Of a stretch of 5,314 bases of DNA, positions 1 through 5,314 are shown piece after piece. Every line of letters starts with the position of its first letter. Position 1 is the stretch's first letter. The DNA is from an uncultured Arcobacter sp. (GTDB lineage: Bacteria > Campylobacterota > Campylobacteria > Campylobacterales > Arcobacteraceae). A program made the position numbers and the translations under genes. The stretch covers positions 1 through 5,314 of the forward strand of contig CAJXWI010000216.1 in assembly GCA_913062735.1 (NCBI GenBank), given 5' to 3'. The notes below the pieces were generated by a model. That model searched no databases and was not told the origin of the DNA. It saw only the letters and a list, made by a program, of their open reading frames with translations.

Positions 1-718
1 AGAACATTGCTCTTATGCTATCATCATTCTCAATCTCATCTGGAAAGTCGTACTGCCATAATTTATCAAAAGGAATTGCATGTTTTTCTGAAAAAACTTT
101 TGCAGTCATCCCTTTATTTGCAGCATAAATATTAAAATACTTTCTAGATATATCAGTTCTATCAGCTAAATCTTTTTCTCCACCATATTCAAATGCTGAG
201 TTCTCTCCCAACAAGCATAATGGTATTTTAAATTGTTTTGCAACATGTAAAGGATACGCATGTAATAAAGTATGACTTAATAAATCTGGATCTCCATACT
301 CTTCTAAACCTATTTTAATTAATTCTTTATGCAATTTTAATTCCGGTCTAAGAATAACTAAATTTGCCCCCATTTCTGGAATTCTTTCAAGATTATATTT
401 ACCGATGTCAGTTTTTATTCCGTAATCAATATTAATAGCAAGTATCCTCAATCCCTTATCTAATAATCTATGAACTTGTGTGATACTATCTTTTCCACCA
501 CTCACAGGAACCATAGCATCATAATAAGGTGCTTTTTGTTCTTTTACCCACTGTATTAAATTCTCAAATTCTTTTTCTCTCTCTACCCAATTAATAGGAT
601 TTTCTACTTTGTCTTTTTTTTCACTTGATTCACAGGCATTACAAACACCAATTTCATTAAATGTCAGATATGGTTTACTGCTTGGCATTAAACACTTTTT
701 ACAATACGTTATTTTCAT
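1..718 (-). CDS. N-acetyl sugar amidotransferase, WbpG/WbuX/PseA-like (3' end cut by window edge)
   Basis: The frame is open from an ATG at 718 to the left edge, giving 239 residues with no stop. The family is usually about 370-380 residues, so roughly the last third is missing. The N-terminus carries a probable zinc knuckle of two Cys pairs (C6/C9 and C26/C29, the latter in GVCNAC). A PP-loop ATP pyrophosphatase motif follows at residues 71-78 (PVSGGKDS). The family-typical GLEEYGDP lies at 137-144 and GEN...EYGG at 171-180. Family knowledge: WbpG-type enzymes activate a sugar-bound acetamido group with ATP and replace its oxygen with ammonia, forming an acetamidino group. The ammonia is channelled from HisH/HisF-like partners, which are not in this window. 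The start is supported by a Shine-Dalgarno AAAGGG seven bases upstream and by the Cys pair close behind it. The gene begins 2 bases after the acetyltransferase stop, as the last visible member of the operon. The family call is firm; the actual substrate is unknown. Confidence 0.9.
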   Translation of the reverse strand, partial: MKITYCKKCLMPSSKPYLTFNEIGVCNACESSEKKDKVENPINWVEREKEFENLIQWVKEQKAPYYDAMVPVSGGKDSITQVHRLLDKGLRILAINIDYGIKTDIGKYNLERIPEMGANLVILRPELKLHKELIKIGLEEYGDPDLLSHTLLHAYPLHVAKQFKIPLCLLGENSAFEYGGEKDLADRTDISRKYFNIYAANKGMTAKVFSEKHAIPFDKLWQYDFPDEIENDDSIRAMF

Positions 719-720
719 TA

Positions 721-1347
721 TTATACCCTTTGAGTTATTTTTTTTGCTGGTAACCCAACATTTATTGAATATTCATCAGTATTCTTAGTTACTACAGCAT
801 TCGCACTTATAATTGATCCATTGTTAACTACTACACCTTTATTAACACAAACATTAGCACCAAGCCAAACATCATCACCAATAATAACATCTTTTTGTAT
901 GAAACCTTGGTCTCTTATATATTTATCCCTATCATATTTATGATCATTTGCATTTATAGAAATATTTTTAGCAAAAAGATTTTTTTTACCTATTAATATA
1001 TTTCCACCACCATTCATTATTGTGTAACAACCAATTGTAGAATTCGCACCAATTTTAATGGTACCTTCTCTCGCGGAAACAAGTCTAACGTCATTGTCAA
1101 AACTTACGTTGTTTTCAATTATTATTTTTCCATTTTCTCTATTTCTTAAATCAATATTACCAAAAATTGATACGTTATCGCCAATAGTAATATTTTCTGC
1201 TTTACCTTTTACTTTTAATTTTGGAACTCCTTCAATATAAAAATTATTTCCAATTTTTATACCGTATAGTTTCATAATAAATTTAATAATAATGCTATGT
1301 AACTTCCAATAATGTTTATTTGTAATTAAAGCTAAGAAATCAAACAT
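721..1347 (-). CDS. Left-handed beta-helix (hexapeptide repeat) acyl/acetyltransferase
   Basis: This 208-residue protein is complete. An amphipathic N-terminal helix (about residues 1-30) is followed by hexapeptide coils from about 31 to 185, in the [I/V]-G-x-x-x-x pattern (IKIGNN, ITIGDN, IKIGAN, ILIGKK, VIIGDD). NANDHKY at 132-138 contains the likely general-base His135 of the WbbJ/LacA/CysE-type LbH fold. A loop at about 136-152 interrupts the helix before VIIGDDVWLGANV. The tail YSINVGLPAKKI (193-204) is the usual end of the family. Family knowledge: these enzymes form trimers and move an acetyl group from acetyl-CoA to a hydroxyl or amino group. In a sugar locus the acceptor is likely a glycan or a nucleotide amino sugar made by the neighbouring aminotransferase; the sequence does not say whether O- or N-acetylation occurs. 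The start overlaps the AsnB-like stop by 8 bases and has a good Shine-Dalgarno (GGGAG, 6-base spacer), indicating translational coupling. Confidence 0.88.
   Translation of the reverse strand: MFDFLALITNKHYWKLHSIIIKFIMKLYGIKIGNNFYIEGVPKLKVKGKAENITIGDNVSIFGNIDLRNRENGKIIIENNVSFDNDVRLVSAREGTIKIGANSTIGCYTIMNGGGNILIGKKNLFAKNISINANDHKYDRDKYIRDQGFIQKDVIIGDDVWLGANVCVNKGVVVNNGSIISANAVVTKNTDEYSINVGLPAKKITQRV
726..731 (-). promoter_or_regulatory. Shine-Dalgarno of the WbpG-like amidotransferase gene
   Basis: On the minus strand this reads AAAGGG, followed by a seven-base spacer (TATAATA) and the ATG at 718. It overlaps the last codons of the acetyltransferase gene and supports the chosen start of the partial amidotransferase. 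Confidence 0.65.
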
Positions 1348-3007
1348 TTATAACTCCCATCCTTTTTTTCCAATCCTCGAAAACCATATTCTTATATGCA
1401 CTTCTATTATATTTACCTTGTTTGTCCCATTGAAACCACTTATTAATTGGTGCGGAGAAACCCCTCTTATCGATTCTATTACTAATTTCATTTGGAATAA
1501 ATTTTTTAGATACTTCTTTTAATACCCACTTCGTAATTCCATTTTTGATTTTATATTTTGAGGACACTGAAAAAGCATATTGAAGTAGTCTATGATCTAA
1601 AAAAGGAGATCTATTTTCAATACTATGTGCCATACTTAACCTATCACCCATTTGTAAAAGTACTTGCATAGTACTATAAAAATCATTTAATCCCATAAAA
1701 TGAACTATATCTTCACTCATTTTATTATAATAGTTCTCAATTGATTTATCCAAATATCTATTTACTTGCTCATTATAAGGATTTTCACATCTATTTACCA
1801 ATTTAGAATATCTACTGCTAGCAGATCCATGGTATTTTCCAATTAAATAGGAGTATTGTTTCATAGCTTCCAAATTATGAATTTGCTCATCATGATGAAG
1901 TAAATGGTACCTATGATAGCCTGCAAATAATTCATCAGCACCATCACCATTCATAACAATTTTAACACCATCTTTTTTCGCTCGTTCTAGTAACATCCAT
2001 AACGTAAAGCTAGTCCAAGTACAAGGTGTATCTAGATGATATGCTATATCATTACGTGTTTTTATAAACTCTTCCTTATTAGGAGAGACAATAACTAATT
2101 CTTTTTTAATTTGTTTTGCAACAAGTTTTGCAAAATCCAACTCATCAAAATCACTGTAATCATAATGTGCTGTATACAAAAAATCGGGTTTTGCAATACA
2201 AGCGATTAAAGAGCTATCAACCCCTCCACTAATAAAAGCAGCATACTGATGTGCAGCATTCTTAGTTCTCAATAAAATTGAATCCTCCACCAAATCACAT
2301 AGGTCAGTTATGATTTTAGTTTCGTCGCAAGGTATATCAATAATATTATCCCAAATTTTCCAGTAGTTGTGAACTTTATATTTACCATCTTTTACTTTAA
2401 TAAATTCACCTGGCTCTAACTGATGAATATCTTTGAAAAGAGTTTCTTTTCCAACTGTAAACTCATATGCTTCATATGAGATAGCTTCATTATTAAATCT
2501 AGGTTCTACTAACTCTAACAAACACTTCATTTCACTAGCAAAGGCAAAAAAATCTTTTCCTTCTGTATAATATAATGGTTTTTCGCCAGACTTATCTCTA
2601 ACAATTATTGTTTCTCTTTTGATTTTATCATAAATAGAAAAAGCGTACATCCCGTTATGTTCACCAAAAGATTCAATTCCTTTTGCAATATAACTAACCA
2701 ATGCCGTTTCAGTATCAGAATTTGTATTGAATTTATATTTTGATTTAAGAGATTGTCTTATTGAATCATGATTGTATATTTCACCATTATAAACAATAGC
2801 AAAATTTTTGCTATCATCTAGTACGGGGATATCATGATCATGAGGATCAATGATACTTAAACGGACCATTCCAATTGTTGTATCATCATAAGTGTCATAA
2901 CCTTTTTGATCGGGCCCACGATAATTAATTTTATCCAACATTTTGGAAACTATTTCTTTTGCATTGTAATTTTTATTTGAAGATATAAAACCAGCTATTC
3001 CACACAT
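1340..3007 (-). CDS. asnB: AsnB-type glutamine-hydrolysing asparagine synthetase / sugar amidotransferase
   Basis: The protein has 555 residues, close to the usual AsnB length of about 554. The start is fixed by MCGIAGF: Cys2 becomes the N-terminal nucleophile of the class II (Ntn) glutaminase after Met removal. Other glutaminase residues are visible: R50 (RLSI), N74-G75-E76 (YNGEIYN) and D98. The synthetase domain has a PP-loop at 260-266 (SGGVDSS), GDGADELFAGYHRY at 354-367, RLSMAHSIENRSPFLDHRL at 456-474 and KRGFSAP at 514-520. All key motifs are intact, so the enzyme should release ammonia from glutamine and use it to amidate an ATP-activated carboxylate. The classical acceptor is aspartate. 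In polysaccharide loci, AsnB homologues such as Francisella WbtH are linked to amidated uronic acids such as GalNAcAN, so a sugar carboxylate is a real alternative here. The gene starts 3 bases after the dehydrogenase-like gene. The best upstream purine stretch (AAAAGG) is 14 bases away, which is poor spacing, so coupling to upstream translation is likely. Confidence 0.92.
   Translation of the reverse strand: MCGIAGFISSNKNYNAKEIVSKMLDKINYRGPDQKGYDTYDDTTIGMVRLSIIDPHDHDIPVLDDSKNFAIVYNGEIYNHDSIRQSLKSKYKFNTNSDTETALVSYIAKGIESFGEHNGMYAFSIYDKIKRETIIVRDKSGEKPLYYTEGKDFFAFASEMKCLLELVEPRFNNEAISYEAYEFTVGKETLFKDIHQLEPGEFIKVKDGKYKVHNYWKIWDNIIDIPCDETKIITDLCDLVEDSILLRTKNAAHQYAAFISGGVDSSLIACIAKPDFLYTAHYDYSDFDELDFAKLVAKQIKKELVIVSPNKEEFIKTRNDIAYHLDTPCTWTSFTLWMLLERAKKDGVKIVMNGDGADELFAGYHRYHLLHHDEQIHNLEAMKQYSYLIGKYHGSASSRYSKLVNRCENPYNEQVNRYLDKSIENYYNKMSEDIVHFMGLNDFYSTMQVLLQMGDRLSMAHSIENRSPFLDHRLLQYAFSVSSKYKIKNGITKWVLKEVSKKFIPNEISNRIDKRGFSAPINKWFQWDKQGKYNRSAYKNMVFEDWKKRMGVINV
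1354..1358 (-). promoter_or_regulatory. Shine-Dalgarno of the acetyltransferase gene
   Basis: On the minus strand this reads GGGAG, six bases before the ATG at 1347. It lies inside the last codons of the AsnB-like gene, whose stop overlaps the new start (ATGTTTGA). It is the best-placed ribosome binding site in the window and confirms the overlapping start. Confidence 0.7.
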
Positions 3008-3010
3008 ATT

Positions 3011-4312
3011 TTAGTTTATTACCTTTTCCAGTTGACCATCACACAGTTGATGATATTGTGTATCAACACTATATTTAAAGTTTCCAAAAAAACCGGTATT
3101 ATCAATAATATATTTTACACCAAATAGACCTGATTCATTAATATTTTCCTGCGTAAAAAATTTATATTCATTACATAAACTCATGATAACTACAACATCA
3201 GATTTTATTGGTTTACTAATAATATCAATAAATTCACATTCTGGCAATATTTCAACTAATTCTTCCTTGTCTAAATTTTCATCATGAATATAAACTTTTA
3301 TATTTACTTTATTTAAATATTCTGCCAAAATCACTGATGGAGAAAATCTAAAATCCTTCATGCTATTGTAAGAAGAAAGTCCAAGAATTGTTACTGAATC
3401 AACGTTTTTAGTTTTTAATAAATTAACGTAGTAAAATAAAAAAGAGATATTAGTTGCATTTGCTTCTTTTAATATTGTTAAGTAATCACCCGATGATCCT
3501 CTTAAAATATTTTCGCATGATTGCTCAGACTTATAATCAACGCCACTAACTCCCAAGTTTAAATTTTTTAATTTTACATCACTTAAAACTTGTTTAGACA
3601 ATTCATTGATATCAATATGAGGATATGACAATGAAAGTTGATTAAAAAATGCAACCATTGTATAAGTTAAAGCATTTTTAGTATTTTCATACACTTCTGC
3701 TTCTTCAATATTAGATAATTTAATTGACTCTAAATTTAATAGTTTCAAGAAAACTTCTGTTTTATCGAAAGCCTTTTTAGAATTCCCAGAAATAACTCTT
3801 TTATGATTTTTATTAAAAAAATCTTCTATCGTCCAGTCACTCCTAAATATAGTTGAAATTTCTACATTGATGTTATTACTTTCTAGAATTTTGCAAAAAT
3901 TTCTTTCAATAGTTTGAGGGATACCTGCCGATTGAAATATTATCAAACTGTTTTCCAATTTGTCCTTATTTTGAATAAATAAGTTGGAAAGTGAAATATA
4001 GTCTACACTTTCTGTATTTGGAAAAGACACAATATGAATGTTATTTTCAAATAAAAAATTTTTATCTTTAGCAATAGTAATTTTATCAAGATTTACAGAA
4101 GGGACTTTTCCATTTTTCGACCAACTATCAAATTGCTCCTTTCTAGGGTATGTATTATCTTTAAGTTCAATTAATCTACTTTCAGTAAAATCAAATACAC
4201 TTGAACTAAAACCATTTTCTTGCAATCTTAGTATTGTGGTATAACCTAAATAACCAATACCCCAAACAGATACTTTTTTCGTTTTTAAAACTCTTTCTTC
4301 AAAACTATTCAT
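3011..4312 (-). CDS. UDP-glucose/GDP-mannose dehydrogenase-fold protein with degenerate active site
   Basis: The 433-residue length is normal for a nucleotide-sugar 6-dehydrogenase, and all three domains can be traced. The N-terminal Rossmann domain has GIGYLG (18-23), an acidic residue ending strand 2 (D41), and a SAGIPQTIE segment (128-136) resembling the usual STVPVGTTE. The central helical domain covers about 205-300. The C-terminal UDP-binding-type domain has GLSSYNSMKDFRFSPS (311-326), resembling GLAFKPNTDDMRESPS and keeping D320, R322 and S324-P325. The catalytic residues do not follow the family. The catalytic Lys position in the central helix is E209 by my alignment, although N213 four residues later is kept. 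The PEFLxEG motif is replaced by TIFRSDW (154-160). The nucleophile motif GGSCFPKD/GGHCIPVD is replaced by RGSSGDYL (271-278) with no Cys; the nearest is C266. NAD binding is plausible, but classical C6 oxidation to a uronic acid is doubtful. The gene starts 4 bases after the aminotransferase stop and precedes the AsnB-like gene. Confidence 0.8.
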   Translation of the reverse strand: MNSFEERVLKTKKVSVWGIGYLGYTTILRLQENGFSSSVFDFTESRLIELKDNTYPRKEQFDSWSKNGKVPSVNLDKITIAKDKNFLFENNIHIVSFPNTESVDYISLSNLFIQNKDKLENSLIIFQSAGIPQTIERNFCKILESNNINVEISTIFRSDWTIEDFFNKNHKRVISGNSKKAFDKTEVFLKLLNLESIKLSNIEEAEVYENTKNALTYTMVAFFNQLSLSYPHIDINELSKQVLSDVKLKNLNLGVSGVDYKSEQSCENILRGSSGDYLTILKEANATNISFLFYYVNLLKTKNVDSVTILGLSSYNSMKDFRFSPSVILAEYLNKVNIKVYIHDENLDKEELVEILPECEFIDIISKPIKSDVVVIMSLCNEYKFFTQENINESGLFGVKYIIDNTGFFGNFKYSVDTQYHQLCDGQLEKVIN

Positions 4313-4316
4313 ATTT

Positions 4317-5312
4317 TCAACCTAAAATTTTATTAACAATCTCAACAACAGATTTGACTTCATCATCATTCATAGCAGAACACATTGGAATTGATAAGAT
4401 CTTATCAAATACTTTGTTAGCAACTTTAAAGTTATTGCTTGATCTATTTTTATAAAACGTATGCAAATGTAAAGGAATAAAATGTACACTTGCACCTATA
4501 TTGTTCTCTTTAAGTTCTTCTATAAAATCATCTCTATTAATATTTTCAGGCAGACGTATTGGAAATAAATGATAAGTATGATAATGTTCTTCTGAATCCT
4601 TATTAAATTCAAGCTTGTCAGATAAATTGCTCTTATAATATTCAGCAATTTCTCTTCTTCTTTTATTCATTTTATCCAGTTTTTTCAACTGAATAATACC
4701 TAAGGCAGCGTGAAGACTATCTAAATTTGACTTATAACCAAGTTCTTCAATGTCATAGAACCATCGACCAGATTTTTCATATCTTTTAAATGCTTCCTTG
4801 TTGATTCCAAAATAACTTAATTTTCTAATTTTTTCAATTAAAGATTCATCTTTTGAAACAGCAGCACCACCTTCACCCATAGCTAAATTTTTCGTTGCAT
4901 AAAAACTAAAACACGTAATATCAGAAAAGTTTCCGATTTTTGTATCTTTATATTTAGTACCAATAGCATGCGCAGCATCTTCAATAATTTTTAGATCATA
5001 TTTTCTTGCCAACTCAGATAATGCTTCCATATCACAAGGGTAACCTGCGATATGAACAGGTATAATTGCTTTAGTTTTATTTGTAATAAGTTTTTCTGCT
5101 TCATTTACATCAATATTTAAGGAATCTTCCTCTATATCACACAGAACAACTTTAGCCCCAATCCAATCTACTACTTGAGCAGTTGCAGCAAACGTCCATG
5201 TAGGAACAATAACTTCATCCCCCTCCTTAATTCCTAGAGCAACTAATGCTAAAAAAAGTGCAGAAGTACATGAGTTTAATCCAATTGAGTAAACTTGATT
5301 ATCATCTGTAAT
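4317..5312 (-). CDS. DegT/DnrJ/EryC1/StrS-family PLP sugar aminotransferase (5' end cut by window edge)
   Basis: The frame is open from the right edge (first full codon at 5312), giving 331 visible residues. The family is usually 360-400 residues, so only some 40-60 N-terminal residues are missing. An internal ATG at 5030 is not the start, because family-conserved sequence lies upstream of it. Counting from the first full codon, visible motifs are GLNSCTSALFLALVALGI (11-28), GDEVIVPTWTFAAT (31-44), KAIIPVHIAGYPCDM (81-95), EDAAHA at 111-116 with Asp112 contacting the PLP nitrogen, and SFYATKN at 136-142 with Lys141 as the PLP-binding lysine. GEGGAAV follows, then SVHFIPLHLHTFY near the C-terminus. 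The active site is intact. Family knowledge: these enzymes transfer an amino group from glutamate to a keto group on a nucleotide sugar; the ketone position (C3 or C4) cannot be read from sequence. The gene lies just upstream of the dehydrogenase-like gene and is probably co-transcribed with it. Confidence is high for the family and low for the substrate. Confidence 0.93.
   Translation of the reverse strand: MTDDNQVYSIGLNSCTSALFLALVALGIKEGDEVIVPTWTFAATAQVVDWIGAKVVLCDIEEDSLNIDVNEAEKLITNKTKAIIPVHIAGYPCDMEALSELARKYDLKIIEDAAHAIGTKYKDTKIGNFSDITCFSFYATKNLAMGEGGAAVSKDESLIEKIRKLSYFGINKEAFKRYEKSGRWFYDIEELGYKSNLDSLHAALGIIQLKKLDKMNKRRREIAEYYKSNLSDKLEFNKDSEEHYHTYHLFPIRLPENINRDDFIEELKENNIGASVHFIPLHLHTFYKNRSSNNFKVANKVFDKILSIPMCSAMNDDEVKSVVEIVNKILG
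4321..4323 (-). promoter_or_regulatory. Weak Shine-Dalgarno of the dehydrogenase-like gene
   Basis: AGG on the minus strand lies eight bases before the ATG at 4312, within the final codons of the aminotransferase gene. The match is short, but the spacing is right and it agrees with a GIGYLG motif starting at residue 18 of the product. Confidence 0.4.
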
Positions 5313-5314
5313 AT

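Noticed and set aside
614..987. Runs of eight A on the coding strand (614-621 in the amidotransferase gene; 738-745 and 980-987 in the acetyltransferase gene) as possible phase-variation tracts
   Set aside because: Each run encodes ordinary Lys-rich codons in frame. A-runs of this length are expected in such AT-rich DNA, and known phase-variable surface genes usually have longer runs or G/C tracts.
1058..1240. Plus-strand open frame of 60 codons
   Set aside because: It lies entirely within the acetyltransferase gene on the opposite strand. The translation is hydrophobic and low in complexity, as expected from antisense of hexapeptide repeats, and no family is recognisable.
4038..4244. Plus-strand open frame of 68 codons
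   Set aside because: It is fully antisense to the dehydrogenase-fold gene, whose conserved N-terminal domain explains the sequence. No recognisable domain is present.
3011..4312. Dehydrogenase-like gene as a decaying pseudogene
   Set aside because: The frame is intact over the full family length. Fold residues are kept in all three domains and the gene is tightly spaced between intact neighbours. Substitutions concentrated at catalytic motifs suggest altered function rather than random decay.
4234..4455. Plus-strand open frame of 73 codons
   Set aside because: It is antisense across the junction of the aminotransferase and dehydrogenase-like genes, both of which are clearly coding there. 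The product has no recognisable features.
4317..5030. ATG at 5030 as the start of a 237-residue aminotransferase
   Set aside because: The same frame continues without a stop to the right edge and encodes conserved family motifs (GDEVIVPTWTFAAT, KAIIPVHIAGYPCDM), so the ATG is internal.

Overview
The window is an AT-rich piece of a bacterial surface-polysaccharide locus (O-antigen, capsule or a similar glycan). It holds five genes, all on the minus strand, so transcription runs from the right edge to the left edge. The genes are almost back to back, with gaps of 4, 3 and 2 bases and one 8-base overlap. This looks like the interior of one translationally coupled operon. No promoter, terminator, RNA gene, insertion sequence or CRISPR array is visible, and no gene-free stretch exceeds a few bases. 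The outer two genes are cut by the window edges.

In transcription order the genes are: (1) a DegT/DnrJ/EryC1/StrS-family PLP sugar aminotransferase lacking its N-terminus; (2) a three-domain protein with the UDP-glucose/GDP-mannose dehydrogenase fold, whose catalytic Glu, Lys and Cys motifs appear to be lost; (3) a full-length AsnB-type glutamine-hydrolysing amidotransferase; (4) a left-handed beta-helix (hexapeptide repeat) acetyltransferase; (5) an N-acetyl sugar amidotransferase of the WbpG/WbuX/PseA family lacking its C-terminus.

Together they suggest synthesis of a nitrogen-rich nucleotide sugar: an amino group from the aminotransferase, an acyl group from the beta-helix enzyme, and one or two amide/amidine nitrogens from the AsnB-like and WbpG-like ATP pyrophosphatases. 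The least ordinary element is the dehydrogenase-like protein. It keeps the NAD-binding glycine motif but seems unable to perform the classical Cys-dependent oxidation of a sugar C6 to a uronic acid.

The organism cannot be named from this sequence. The low GC content, strong use of A/T-ending codons and recognisable Shine-Dalgarno sequences before some genes fit an AT-rich bacterium such as a member of Campylobacterota or a low-GC gammaproteobacterium. The Shine-Dalgarno use argues mildly against Bacteroidota. This placement is inference only.
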